From positions 1-64,000 of the forward strand of contig CAMYLK010000016.1 in assembly GCA_947259225.1 (NCBI GenBank): DNA of 64,000 bases. The letters are read 5' to 3'. Positions 42,053 to 50,449 of the stretch are shown piece after piece. Each line of letters starts with the position of its first letter. Position 1 is the first letter of the stretch. The position numbers and the translations under genes were made by a program. The DNA is from an uncultured Desulfobulbaceae bacterium. Its GTDB lineage: Bacteria > Desulfobacterota > Desulfobulbia > Desulfobulbales > Desulfobulbaceae. The notes beneath the pieces are model-generated. The model was not told where the DNA came from. It searched no databases and worked only from the letters and a program-made list of their open reading frames with translations.

Positions 42053-43126
42053 ATGAAAATGTATTTAATTTCCCCCCTCCTGTTTTTTCTCGTCCTTCTG
42101 TTTGGTGCTGGCCAGGTATGTGGTGCAGATCCCTCCATGGCAGGTAAACTGGTTGCAATTGACGAAGGCGGTCGCTATCAGATGATGGCCGACAACTTCT
42201 TCATTATTTACGATCCCTCGAACAATATGGCTGTCCCTTACAAGGACACCGGTCTCACCCGGCTGGAAGCGGAAAAACAGATCATCCAGCAGTCCAATGC
42301 AAGTCTTCCTGGCCTGGGATGGCAGGCGGGCTTGTATCCTCATTGGAAGGGCGGCCTCTGGCTGCCAGCCTCTCCAATGGCCTTCAAACCTTATTATGAG
42401 CTGAAGCGATATGATCAGACAGCTTATGCCCAGGCCATCGAACAGTTGCCGGTTAGACCGACCGGCCCTCCGATGATACAGAGAGGTCTGATGAAACTTG
42501 AACACATGCTGGGCCTCCCGGGCCGGACCGAGGTTTTTATCTTCTCTGACGGCCAACATTCAACGTTTGAGGGACTGGAACCGGAACCTTTGGAACAGGC
42601 CAGATTAGTTGCTGATAAATTTGATGTCTGTTTCACTATTGTGTCCTCGGCCACCACCCCGGAAGGAATAAAACTGCTTGATGCCATCGCCTCTGTTAAT
42701 ACCTGCTCCCAGGTCATTGATTTTGACACAGTTTTCGAAAAACCCGAACATCTCTTCGGTAAATTGTACATGGATACCGGACGGGCCGGGTTCAACAACG
42801 TGCTGTTCGATTTTGACAAATTTACCATCAAGCCGGAGTTCAAGCCTGATCTGGATAAACTGGGCCAGTTCCTCCTTGACCATCCCAAAGCTTATGCCGT
42901 GCTTTCAGGATTCACCGATTCCACTGGCACCAAGGAGTATAACGTCAAACTCTCCAAAAAACGGGCCGACAGTGTACGTAATTATCTGAGCAGGCAGTTC
43001 AAAATCAATGAAGAACGGATGCTGTCCTACTGGTATGGTTTTGCGGATCCGGTGGCCTCCAATGACACGGAGGAGGGAAGGGCACTCAACCGCAGGGTAA
43101 CCATTGTCATACGCTCCGGTAAATAA
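42053..43126 (+). CDS. OmpA-family outer membrane protein with N-terminal VWA-like region
   Basis: Exported peptidoglycan-associated protein (357 aa). The signal peptide is MYLISPLLFFLVLLFGAGQVCGA. A middle part (TEVFIFSDGQHSTFEGLEPE, FTIVSSATTPEGIKLLDAIA) looks like a von Willebrand A-like fold. The C-terminal OmpA domain is NNVLFDFDKFTIKPEFKPDL, AVLSGFTDSTGTKEYNVKLS and NRRVTIVI, with the peptidoglycan-binding Asp/Arg. It is a lone plus-strand gene between minus-strand genes. Confidence 0.9.
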   Translation: MKMYLISPLLFFLVLLFGAGQVCGADPSMAGKLVAIDEGGRYQMMADNFFIIYDPSNNMAVPYKDTGLTRLEAEKQIIQQSNASLPGLGWQAGLYPHWKGGLWLPASPMAFKPYYELKRYDQTAYAQAIEQLPVRPTGPPMIQRGLMKLEHMLGLPGRTEVFIFSDGQHSTFEGLEPEPLEQARLVADKFDVCFTIVSSATTPEGIKLLDAIASVNTCSQVIDFDTVFEKPEHLFGKLYMDTGRAGFNNVLFDFDKFTIKPEFKPDLDKLGQFLLDHPKAYAVLSGFTDSTGTKEYNVKLSKKRADSVRNYLSRQFKINEERMLSYWYGFADPVASNDTEEGRALNRRVTIVIRSGK

Positions 43127-43153
43127 TCAGATTAGAGCGTAGTCGGGAGGTTG

Positions 43154-44419
43154 TTAATAGGAGTAAGAATTGTCGGCAGCCTGGTTAGGCGTAAGATCAT
43201 CGGAATCCCCTGTAAAGCCGAACAAAAATGCAAGCGTTTCTATGAGTCCGACTCCTAGCCGGCCACTAGCCTTACCATCACCGTCCTTATCAATGCTGGG
43301 GTCGAGAAGGAATAAAAGCGTCAGAATATTCTGACTCAACTCGGGCACATTCATATTGAAAGCCTGGTTCATAGTTCTAATAAATTCATTTGCAACCAGG
43401 GCATGACCAATATTTGACGGATGTACGCCGTCCAGGCTGAACAACCCTCCCAGGATATTCGTTGTTAAGGGGATGCCTGCAAAAATTGGCGGGTTGACTA
43501 TAGAGTCAGCAAACATAGCGTTCATGTCAACCACCGGCATTCCGACACGACTCGCCTGGTGCTGAATAATGGAATTAAAACTCTGTATCCTGTCCTGTAT
43601 TTCAGCTGTTTCCTCATTATCCAGCACAAAATTAGGGTCCCCGACCACATCATCATTCCCCGAGAACTTCATCAGTAAAACACCAATGACAGATGTATAG
43701 TGACCATCAGGCAGTTCAACCGTAAAGCCTGTCATTTCCTCTGCTGTTGCACGGTCTACAAGAAACCCGATATCTGTTATGTCGGGTATATTAGCAAATA
43801 CCACCTTTGAGCCATTATTCGTCACAAGCGCACCCAGCCTGTCTGTGAGCGCAATATAGTCCCTTTCAAAATCAGCAACGGGAGTAAGCTGTGATGTGTT
43901 CATATTACCGAAGGAGAATGCAGCCGAGAGCACATCATTATTCCCGATCCAGCAAATTATCATTGCTGGCTGGGCAGATTCCACATATTCAATTTGTGTC
44001 TGCAGCCTTGGATACAGGACAAGTTCTGCTTCGGTGTTTATATCTTCCTCTGTCAACGCACTGGCTCGCTCATAAAGCAAGGAGTTTACAGTGGCCCCGG
44101 AAACAGCAACATTGGTGTTTATCCGGGCAGGGAAAATACGTGAACGGTCCTCGGTATTGCCGACAATGCCAAACAGGTTTGTCTTTATATAAGGGAGCGA
44201 GAGATCACCATCCATCTGATAACTGACCCAGTTAAGATAACTGAAAACCTGTGTTTGCCAGGCTGCATCAGCAGCCTGAACGCCTTCACCCAGACTGTCA
44301 CCCATAGCTATGATACCCGGCTGGGCTGCTATGCTCCCGGCAGGAATGAATACCACGGCTAGTCCCAGGAGAGACAACGACAGAAAACGTTTTGTTTTTG
44401 TAAATACATGTAATTTCAT
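43154..44419 (-). CDS. Secreted SGNH/GDSL-type lipase or esterase
   Basis: Signal peptide (LSLSLLGLAVVFIPAGSIAA), then block I IIAMGDSLGEGVQ with nucleophile Ser42, block III ICWIGNNDVLSAA (Asn) and block V SLDGVHPSNIGHALVANEF with the catalytic Asp and His. At 421 aa it has an extra C-terminal segment with DKDGDGKASGRLG, an EF-hand/dockerin-like calcium loop. Substrate unknown; an ester of lipid or carbohydrate is likely. Confidence 0.88.
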   Translation of the reverse strand: MKLHVFTKTKRFLSLSLLGLAVVFIPAGSIAAQPGIIAMGDSLGEGVQAADAAWQTQVFSYLNWVSYQMDGDLSLPYIKTNLFGIVGNTEDRSRIFPARINTNVAVSGATVNSLLYERASALTEEDINTEAELVLYPRLQTQIEYVESAQPAMIICWIGNNDVLSAAFSFGNMNTSQLTPVADFERDYIALTDRLGALVTNNGSKVVFANIPDITDIGFLVDRATAEEMTGFTVELPDGHYTSVIGVLLMKFSGNDDVVGDPNFVLDNEETAEIQDRIQSFNSIIQHQASRVGMPVVDMNAMFADSIVNPPIFAGIPLTTNILGGLFSLDGVHPSNIGHALVANEFIRTMNQAFNMNVPELSQNILTLLFLLDPSIDKDGDGKASGRLGVGLIETLAFLFGFTGDSDDLTPNQAADNSYSY

Positions 44420-44478
44420 TCCGGCATCCTTTATTGATTTTGTATAGAACGTATATTCATACTGTCAAAGTCGTTACA

Positions 44479-45261
44479 CTATTCCTCTTGTTCCGGGGTG
44501 TTTTGAAGCGCATACTTTGTGCGAAGCTGGTGTATCGTCTCGGGATCCGCTGCACCAACAGCTTCAAGTTGTTCAAGTAGTTTATGGATTGCCTGTGTAC
44601 GCTGGGCCGTAACATTTTGCTGCAGGTCGGTTGAGTTAGCACGGTTCTGATCCAGCAATGCCGCCTTAACACTGTCAGGTATTGAATTGGATTCCAGGGC
44701 ATTCCTTAGCACTTGAGATGCTGCGAGATTGTCATCTCCAGGCATAAGTTTTACATTCGCAGGTGGCATTGCTCCCGGAGGCAGAACATATACGCCAGTT
44801 ACAGTAGCATTGTCACCTTTGCCGTCGTAAACCAGGGTATAACTTTTGCCTCTAAGAAGGCGGCGCAATGCCTCATCCAAAGGTAGTGCTGCAAAATGCA
44901 AAGTAACCTGCGCAGGTTTTACATTTTCCGATACCCAGGTTTCGACCCCGCTTTGTGTTGATAGCTTATTAAGTACCAGACGCATAGGCGCATTGTCGAC
45001 GCTTACTGAAACAAGATCATCGGTTATTCTGATGGCAATATTGTCATGTGGAGATACAACGTGTGGCCCGGTCCGATTTGCCTGAACATTCTGCTGCACA
45101 TCATTTACAGACATATCCACCTGCGCGAAACAAATGAAAGCATGTGTAAAAACCGCATATCCCAGAACAAGGAGGAGAAGTCTATTTTTGCGGGGTGAAA
45201 CGGACTTAAGTGAACCGCTGTCAGCCTGAACCCTGCGCAGTGACAAAGGTCTTGTCATCAC
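44479..45261 (-). CDS. Membrane-anchored protein with secretin/TonB short N-terminal (STN) domain
   Basis: 260 aa. One N-terminal hydrophobic helix (LLLLVLGYAVFTHAFICFAQV). Residues about 85-160 form an STN-like domain (VSVDNAPMRLVLNKLSTQSG, LHFAALPLDEALRRLLRGKSYTLVY) of the kind at the start of secretins and TonB receptors. The C-terminal 90 residues are helical and polar. No secretin barrel is attached, so it may be an independent pilotin-like or assembly protein. It is 59 bp upstream of the SGNH gene. Confidence 0.75.
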   Translation of the reverse strand: MMTRPLSLRRVQADSGSLKSVSPRKNRLLLLVLGYAVFTHAFICFAQVDMSVNDVQQNVQANRTGPHVVSPHDNIAIRITDDLVSVSVDNAPMRLVLNKLSTQSGVETWVSENVKPAQVTLHFAALPLDEALRRLLRGKSYTLVYDGKGDNATVTGVYVLPPGAMPPANVKLMPGDDNLAASQVLRNALESNSIPDSVKAALLDQNRANSTDLQQNVTAQRTQAIHKLLEQLEAVGAADPETIHQLRTKYALQNTPEQEE

Positions 45262-45448
45262 GGTTTAACTCCTCGGTCCCTACGGGTGTGAAGAATGAAT
45301 GGTATAATCAATCGCATTCTGACATTTTTCCGAGTTTAAAGGGATGATTTTTTGGTAATTAATAAGGGGCTTGGGAAGCTATAATCACAAATAATGTGAT
45401 AAACTTCCAATATGCCACTAAAAAATATTTAAAAACATCCTCTTCCTT

Positions 45449-45754
45449 TCATTTTAAACCGACATCACATCTTTTGCAATTGTCCGGAACCAGGAGTCTG
45501 GATTGAAACCCAAGGCGGTAACTGTATCTTGGACATCTTTGACTGAATTGAATAAAACCGGACAAAACAACCAAAGCCAAAAGAACCAGAAAGACAAGCC
45601 ATGCTTCTGTCCGGGAAAAAACAATGATCAGGTCTGTGACGACGACAACCGGGAGGCATACCATGGTGATCGCGAAGACAATGATCATTCGCTTTTGCCA
45701 TAACTGTAGCTCTTTCAGTTCGTCCGCGCCCAGCTTTTTTAACTCATCTTCCAC
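45449..45754 (-). CDS. Small membrane protein of unknown function (101 aa)
   Basis: Two predicted membrane helices (MIIVFAITMVCLPVVVVTDL; AWLVFLVLLALVVLSGFIQF) after a charged N-terminal helix (DELKKLGADELKELQLWQKR). Four cysteines near the C-terminus (QRCPRYSY ... DNCKRCDVGLK) could bind a metal. It resembles small zinc-ribbon membrane proteins but no family is assigned. Confidence 0.65.
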   Translation of the reverse strand: MEDELKKLGADELKELQLWQKRMIIVFAITMVCLPVVVVTDLIIVFSRTEAWLVFLVLLALVVLSGFIQFSQRCPRYSYRLGFQSRLLVPDNCKRCDVGLK

Positions 45755-45882
45755 TGTTCAGTTCACCACCTTGTCAAGAGTTGCCCCATGTAACAATCAA
45801 TGATCCAACAGGTGCATTATTTGGGTAGAGTCAAGTAGAATGTTCCCTGAGTACGTGGTGAGTGCAATAGTCCAGGGTTCCG

Positions 45883-46416
45883 TTACTTTTCCAGATCATC
45901 GACGACAGATGTATATTTCTCATGGATCATATTTTGATCGAAATCCATGAACTCGGTAAGCATTGCCTGGTCCTCTGCATCAGAGAAATATGCACGGGAA
46001 GCCGGGAAGAAAATTTTGTCTTCTTTTTCGATATGCCTGGGGTAAAATTCCACGAGTGTGCGTAGACAACTCGTAACGTCACTCAGGGCAGATGAATCAC
46101 CATTTCGGTAGAGGGCATTCGCCTCGACGAGAGCTTTTGTAGTGCTCCGGCCGAAAATATGTTCTTCAATTAATTCATCCATGATTTTTCTGTCGACATC
46201 TGACAGTTTTTTGTTCTTCAACTCACGAAACAGAATGTCTTCTTCTTTCCCGTGATGAGTGCGGTCAGCATAGGTCCTTATGAAGTCAACAGCTATGTCG
46301 ACAAACAACGGGTCAATTTTATTGGTTTGCTCAACCTGCGCAAGCATTTCCTGAATTTTAACGATCATACGTTCGATGAGCCGGTGCTCTATCATGAGTG
46401 GTCCGCGTGCCTGCAT
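45883..46416 (-). CDS. Hemerythrin-like (HHE) protein
   Basis: Di-iron four-helix protein of the HHE family, usually for oxygen or NO/redox sensing. Metal-ligand motifs are MIEHRLIERMI, RTHHGKEEDILF, LIEEHIFGR and FYPRHIEKEDKIFF. The length of 177 aa is usual for stand-alone bacterial forms. RBS AGGAGAACAGC precedes the ATG. It lies near the superoxide dismutase and oxidoreductase genes, consistent with oxidative-stress protection in an anaerobe (inference). Confidence 0.88.
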   Translation of the reverse strand: MQARGPLMIEHRLIERMIVKIQEMLAQVEQTNKIDPLFVDIAVDFIRTYADRTHHGKEEDILFRELKNKKLSDVDRKIMDELIEEHIFGRSTTKALVEANALYRNGDSSALSDVTSCLRTLVEFYPRHIEKEDKIFFPASRAYFSDAEDQAMLTEFMDFDQNMIHEKYTSVVDDLEK

Positions 46417-46499
46417 ATGCTGTTCTCCTGTTATTGACTCCTGTACTGCATGTATGTGCGGTTACCGGAAAGCGCTGCATGTAGGTAATCCGGTATTTG

Positions 46500-47486
46500 T
46501 CAGGAATAGTTGTTATTTCGTGCAGTTATTACTATTTTTCCTTTGAAACACCCTTCTCCATAATACCGGAAAGCTTCAGCAGTCTCGCTGAGCGGGAAAC
46601 ATCTATCTATAACCGGTTTTACCTTGCCGGATTCAAAAAGTTCGTTAAGAGTGTCTAGATTTTTGTTTGGTTTATGCATTATTAAAGTCAGTTTCCTGCT
46701 TCCGGTCATGGAAATCAATGATCCAAGGAACACGAGTTGTAAGATTCGAGAAGTTTTACCTCCGACCGTGACATATATTCCATTGGAACATAACGCACGT
46801 CTATAATCGAAAATTGAACGATCAGTTTTAACATCAAGGATCAGATCGTAACCCTTCCCATTTCTGGTAAAATCTTCTTGTGTGTAATCAATAACATGGT
46901 CTGCACCAAGAAAGCTCATCATGTCCAATTTACAGGTGCTGTCCACACCGGTCACGTCAGCGCCAAATGATTTGGCCATCTGAATTGCAAATGTACCTAC
47001 TCCGCCACCTGCACCATTAATCAGAATTCTTTGTCCCGGCTCAATCTTTCTTTTGTCGCAAAGCCCCTGCAGTGCGAGAAGGCCAGCTTGGGGAGTGGCT
47101 GCTGCTTCTTCGTAAGTAATACCGGCCGGTTTCAGTGTTAATTCGTTTTCACGAGCACATACATATTCTGCAAAACCTCCCCAGGAACCTTGGCACAGGT
47201 CTCCGTATACTTCATCACCCGGATGAAACTCCTTTATGCCTTTTCCAGCCTTCTCGATTCGTCCTGCAATGTCACATCCAAGTATTTTAGTTTTTGCCGG
47301 TTTTAGAAGCCCGCTCAGAAGGCGATACTCAAGCGGACGCCCCGTTAACATATCCCAATCCCATGAATTTATGGAGGCCGCATGCACTTTTATCAAGACT
47401 TCATTGTCTCCGGGAACAGGTTTTTCCACCTCTTTGAGCTGAAGCACATCCGGTGGTCCGTATTTTGTGTATACAACCGCTTTCAT
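46500..47486 (-). CDS. NAD(P)-dependent alcohol dehydrogenase / quinone oxidoreductase-like protein (MDR family)
   Basis: Medium-chain reductase without the structural zinc cysteines, hence QOR-like. MKAVVYTKYGPPDVLQLKEV, GCDIAGRIEKAGKGIKEFHP, EYVCARENELTLKPAG and the nucleotide motif ILINGAGGGVGTFAIQMAKS are all typical. The ATG at 47486 is used because GGAAGGAAAG precedes it; 11 further upstream codons would add a non-family tail. At about 328 aa it is full length. Substrate unknown. Confidence 0.88.
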   Translation of the reverse strand: MKAVVYTKYGPPDVLQLKEVEKPVPGDNEVLIKVHAASINSWDWDMLTGRPLEYRLLSGLLKPAKTKILGCDIAGRIEKAGKGIKEFHPGDEVYGDLCQGSWGGFAEYVCARENELTLKPAGITYEEAAATPQAGLLALQGLCDKRKIEPGQRILINGAGGGVGTFAIQMAKSFGADVTGVDSTCKLDMMSFLGADHVIDYTQEDFTRNGKGYDLILDVKTDRSIFDYRRALCSNGIYVTVGGKTSRILQLVFLGSLISMTGSRKLTLIMHKPNKNLDTLNELFESGKVKPVIDRCFPLSETAEAFRYYGEGCFKGKIVITARNNNYS

Positions 47487-47593
47487 GTCTTTCCTTCCAG
47501 GTTCTTTGGTACCGGTCATTTTTTGTACAGTTCACAACGGAGCTGACTCCGGATTTCAATGATTGAAAAAAGTGGACGTTAAACGGATTCGGC

Positions 47594-47905
47594 TCAAGTG
47601 TTCTGCTGGGCCTTTTTCTGCCTTTTTCGTATGAGCCAGATAATTCCAAGAATGAGAAGAACCGGATAATACAGGCATAAGGCCACGAAATACAGAAGAG
47701 CCAGCAAAACGTACAGCATGTTGCCGTCGTAAGCAATACGATCCCCAAAAACAGAACAGAGCCAGAGAGTAATCAATGGAATAGCAACAAGAGCAGCCGC
47801 TCGCCAACCTCGCCTCAGAACGTAAGCAGCGGTAATTGTCAGAGCAATGCCATACACCGGAAGAAATGTGCCCACGAGTTGCAAAATTCTGCCAGTATAA
47901 CTCAT
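47594..47905 (-). CDS. Small membrane protein, likely integron cassette gene
   Basis: 103 aa with three predicted helices (LQLVGTFLPVYGIALTITAAYVL, AALVAIPLITLWLCSVFG, LYVLLALLYFVALCLYYPVLLILGII) and a basic tail (RKRQKKAQQ). Not recognised. Its ATG is 23 nt after the R' core (GTTGAGC) of the attC site at 47928-47985, the normal distance for the first gene after a cassette junction. RBS TGAGGAC. Confidence 0.75.
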   Translation of the reverse strand: MSYTGRILQLVGTFLPVYGIALTITAAYVLRRGWRAAALVAIPLITLWLCSVFGDRIAYDGNMLYVLLALLYFVALCLYYPVLLILGIIWLIRKRQKKAQQNT

Positions 47906-47927
47906 AGTGTCCTCAGTCTTTTGAAGA

Positions 47928-47985
47928 GCTCAACGATAGGCATAAGGCGTGGCTTTGGCTATCCCACTTGATGCCATTGTTGAAC
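47928..47985 (-). other. attC recombination site of an integron gene cassette
   Basis: Read on the minus strand: R'' GTTCAAC, L'' AATGGCATCAAG, a GTGG...CCAC-type centre, L' CTTATGCCTATC, R' GTTGAGC. Both core boxes fit RYYYAAC and GTTRRRY. L'' holds one extra C relative to L' (GGCATCAAG against CTTATGCC), which is the canonical extra-helical base that sets attC orientation. The length is 58 nt. Orientation agrees with the minus-strand gene 48081-49010 preceding it, as expected for a cassette. Confidence 0.75.
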
Positions 47986-48005
47986 ATTTTGTTTTTGGAT
48001 TTAAT

Positions 48006-48016
48006 GGGGTCTGCCC
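48006..48016. repeat. Short scar GGGGTCTGCCC
   Basis: TTTAATGGGGTCTGCCCACTATT, member of the scattered GGGGTCTG group, lying 20 bp from the attC at 47928-47985. Confidence 0.4.
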
Positions 48017-48080
48017 ACTATTGACTCACCGGTACAACAAGGGCATTATTTGGCTGAAATCAAATATGATGTCTCCCGAA

Positions 48081-49010
48081 TTATTTTTTTCGTTTTTTTC
48101 TGGAAGAACCGGACTTCAACTCTGCGATTGTGAAGAAGCCACCCTCATGCTCAAAGAGGGTGAATCGGGCGTGGACAAGAGGTTTGCCGTCAGAACCGGC
48201 ACTGATGAGTTCGAGTTCAAGCGGTTTTTCCTCCTCGTTTTTGACGAGAGAGAATATTGCGTCGGGTGTTTTGTCGGTTATGGCGGCAACTTTGGCAAGA
48301 GAACCGTCGTCAAGAAAGCTGAACGCCTCTCGGGGGAGAGATTCGCCCAGGTCTGCCGCGAGCATTTCCCCGAAAGAGGGTTCACGGAAATCCAACGCGT
48401 GTTTTCTCATCCGGTGCTTGCAGTCTTTAGGTTTCATGCGGGAAATCCAGTGGATAAAAGGCCATTGTTCAACGTGGTCAACCGTTTTTCGCTCCCATTG
48501 AATATTGTTGTCAAATTCCGCGGACGGAGGCGCGATTGGCGGCTCGGTTCCGCTTCCCCACCAACGCGTTACCGCGCAGGTTCGCCGCAGGATCGTTCCT
48601 TTTATACTGTACTGCATATACAGGTTGCCCTTGCGATCTCCGTACTCACCGTTGTTGACGTGGGCCTTTGTATACGGAACTGCAATCGGACCAAGAGTTC
48701 CGCCATCCACAAGCGAATCAGTGTGACCGTCACATTTGTCGCAGTACTGAATTACGGATCGGGCAGCAGGAGGCGTTATGCCCTTGGAAAAGAGGAGGGT
48801 GAAGGTCTCCGTACGGGAGAACGTCTGGTCCGGGGGAATTTGCCAGATGGGCTTGCCGGTAATAAGGTCCGTGATTTGCCGCAGAGGTTGCGGCTCAGGG
48901 TTGTGTATCTTTGTCCTTTTCCACAGTGCTGAGAATCCTTTGTTGTTGTAATCCTGCTCACGCTTTCTCGCTTCGACTCCAGTGATTTTCGACCATTTTG
49001 AATCTGGCAT
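48081..49010 (-). CDS. Protein of unknown function (309 aa), probable cassette gene
   Basis: Not recognised. It is rich in charged and aromatic residues, without signal or membrane segments. CDKCDGH may bind a metal. The stretch GTLGPIAVPYTKAHVNNGEYGDRKGNLYMQYSIKG lies mid-protein. The C-terminus is AELKSGSSRKKRKK. RBS AAGGAG before the ATG at 49010 supports this strand over the 327-codon plus-strand frame 47949-48932. An attC site follows it (47928-47985), so it may be a captured cassette. Confidence 0.65.
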   Translation of the reverse strand: MPDSKWSKITGVEARKREQDYNNKGFSALWKRTKIHNPEPQPLRQITDLITGKPIWQIPPDQTFSRTETFTLLFSKGITPPAARSVIQYCDKCDGHTDSLVDGGTLGPIAVPYTKAHVNNGEYGDRKGNLYMQYSIKGTILRRTCAVTRWWGSGTEPPIAPPSAEFDNNIQWERKTVDHVEQWPFIHWISRMKPKDCKHRMRKHALDFREPSFGEMLAADLGESLPREAFSFLDDGSLAKVAAITDKTPDAIFSLVKNEEEKPLELELISAGSDGKPLVHARFTLFEHEGGFFTIAELKSGSSRKKRKK

Positions 49011-49080
49011 AGGTCACTCCTTGCTTAACAGTTATCGGGTCATATATCCTGCTCGTATATCCACATTAAGGAGATTAATT

Positions 49081-49092
49081 GGGTCTGGTCCC
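49081..49092. repeat. Short scar GGGTCTGGTCCC
   Basis: Sits in ATTAATTGGGTCTGGTCCCTATTTACC, between the 309-aa gene and the Cys-rich lipoprotein. Same flanks (TTAA before, CTATTTA after) as the copy at 60154. Confidence 0.4.
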
Positions 49093-49134
49093 TATTTACC
49101 TGCAAGGGCTGATCCCTTTGTCTCGCACAAGAAT

Positions 49135-49614
49135 TTACATAGTCGGGGGGAGTATGCAATGAGCGGAGTCAGGATCGTTGAGTATATTGCCAAGCGGGCA
49201 GTGATTGGGAACCTTAATGCAGCGAGCCCGTTGGTCGTTCAAATGCTTACGGCAGTCAATGTGCTGAACCGTAAAGCTCTGGTTATTGCACTTTGGGGGA
49301 TCGACGCGCTCGTAGATATGGGTGCCATTCTGGTCACACCAATCGCCCCATTGCTCGAAGCGGTTGACACATGTCTTGTTCGAGCTTGTGAAAAGATCAA
49401 GGCAGCCAGCCGTGCTCGGGTCGTTGCCCGTGTCCTTGCTCTCCATGCCATCTAAAATGATGCCTGCGGCCTTAGACTGGGTCCTCGGTGAGCTCCGGAG
49501 GAGTTCGTCCCCTCTGACGGAGACGGGCTCTCCGGTCTTAGATGTGTTTGGCGAGCTTGAGGCACAGCTGGTTAGTATCAACATAGCGACGATCGAGATT
49601 ATTCGGTTCAGCAT
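49135..49614 (-). CDS. Cysteine-rich lipoprotein of unknown function (159 aa)
   Basis: Lipobox-type signal (MLILTSCASSSP) gives a lipidated Cys near residue 16. The mature part has many cysteines (AGCLDLF, KTCVNRFEQWGDWC, PKCNNQ, IDCRKH, RCIKVPNHC, HCILPP), probably disulfide-bonded in the periplasm. Strong RBS GAAGGAGGTGAATT. The IS3 remnant begins 12 bp upstream of its ATG. Family not recognised. Confidence 0.7.
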   Translation of the reverse strand: MLNRIISIVAMLILTSCASSSPNTSKTGEPVSVRGDELLRSSPRTQSKAAGIILDGMESKDTGNDPSTAGCLDLFTSSNKTCVNRFEQWGDWCDQNGTHIYERVDPPKCNNQSFTVQHIDCRKHLNDQRARCIKVPNHCPLGNILNDPDSAHCILPPTM

Positions 49615-49626
49615 AATTCACCTCCT

Positions 49627-49713
49627 TCAGGTCTTCCTGGGGTTATTGGCTTTTGGCATTTAACACCTCATCTTTAGTTAGAATTTGGTGTCCGTTAAAA
49701 CAGGGGAGGTTCA
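49627..49713 (-). mobile_element. IS3-family left-end remnant with first codons of orfA
   Basis: On the minus strand the sequence starts TGAACCTCCCC, continues GTTTTAACGGACACC (IS3-type inverted repeat, 49687-49713), and after a short spacer reaches ATG at 49659 for MPKANNPRKT before a stop. A longer copy of the same end with more orfA lies at 62005-62168. The remainder of the insertion sequence is missing here. Confidence 0.7.
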
Positions 49714-49739
49714 CTCTGCCCTATGATTTGTATTTGTTT

Positions 49740-50222
49740 CTATTTTGGACCTATTATCCGAAAACGCGCACCCGCACTCCGAAACTCAACCCGGCCGCGC
49801 GGTTCCCCTGAGAGGAATCTAACGAAAATGCTCATCGCAAGGCCAGCATAAAGTCTTTGTCCCTGCTCCTTTTTGGAAAGGTACAAAGATTCTTCAATAT
49901 TCCTATCAATATAATTGACATCCCTGTCAACGATTAGCTTAGTGCCATCACGCATGTGAATTCGGTCGACTTTAGCATTCTCATTTACCTTAGCACTTAA
50001 ATAGAGAGATTCGAGATATGTTGAAGAAATGCTCGTGTTGTTATTGACAATGTCGGCTAACTGGGTATGAGTCGTGATTGGGATATGGAACCATGCATCG
50101 GTGTTTGCATTTTGTTCAACCACTGTTCCGACATTAGTAGCCTTCACCAGAATTTGTGCGCGATCTGGTGACTGAAGAATCGTCGCTATGCCATTCGTAT
50201 GATAATCGATTTCTTTGATCAT
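49740..50222 (-). CDS. Protein of unknown function (160 aa) downstream of a GEMM-like leader RNA
   Basis: Not recognised. The sequence has beta-rich segments (ATILQSPDRAQILVKATNVG, HMRDGTKLIVDRDVNYIDRN) and no signal peptide or membrane helix. GGAGATAACTT is the RBS. It is the first gene downstream (190 bp) of leader RNA copy 1 on the same strand, so its transcription is probably under that element. IS-like scars lie on both sides. Confidence 0.65.
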   Translation of the reverse strand: MIKEIDYHTNGIATILQSPDRAQILVKATNVGTVVEQNANTDAWFHIPITTHTQLADIVNNNTSISSTYLESLYLSAKVNENAKVDRIHMRDGTKLIVDRDVNYIDRNIEESLYLSKKEQGQRLYAGLAMSIFVRFLSGEPRGRVEFRSAGARFRIIGPK

Positions 50223-50269
50223 AAGTTATCTCCAATATGTATTTTTGAAAAAGATAAATGAATTACGCT

Positions 50270-50314
50270 TGAGGTTCCCACAATTAAACAGTCCGTTTTG
50301 TTGGGGGAACCTCA
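50270..50314. repeat. Inverted repeat TGAGGTTCCC / GGGAACCTCA, possible internally deleted IS end pair
   Basis: Perfect 10-bp ends (50270-50279 and 50305-50314) starting TGA and ending TCA enclose 25 bp. On the minus strand it reads TGAGGTTCCCCCAACAAAACGGACTG, similar in form to IS3-type inverted repeats. It sits between leader RNA copy 1 and the gene it precedes; as RNA it would fold as a hairpin. Confidence 0.45.
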
Positions 50315-50411
50315 GACCCTTATTATTATTTTACAGGCATGTGATAGCAGTCTCAAGAACAATGTCCGACACGAATTACTCCTTCCACCTCATAATTATT
50401 TACTGATCTGC

Positions 50412-50449
50412 AAAAAAAAACCGGGTTGCCTCAATAAAAGGCAACCCGG
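50412..50449 (-). terminator. Terminator hairpin of leader RNA copy 1
   Basis: CCGGGTTGCC / GGCAACCCGG stem (50440-50449 and 50421-50430) with loop TTTTATTGA, then a run of U from nine A residues (50412-50420 on the plus strand). Perfect stem, classical Rho-independent form. Confidence 0.85.

Noticed and set aside
41803-42147. Plus frame with LTLTGFEMLAAAKAF resembling an IS6 transposase C-terminus
   Set aside because: Similarity is limited to a few residues, and the frame runs into the OmpA-like gene in another register. Not enough to call a pseudogene.
47532-47584. Possible attC between the oxidoreductase and the 103-aa membrane gene
   Set aside because: One end fits GTTTAAC on the minus strand, but the inner boxes do not pair and the other core box is off consensus.
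47949-48932. Plus-strand frame of 327 codons opposite the 309-aa gene
   Set aside because: The minus-strand frame has AAGGAG before its ATG and more protein-like composition; the plus frame overlaps the attC site and has odd Arg/Val-rich content.
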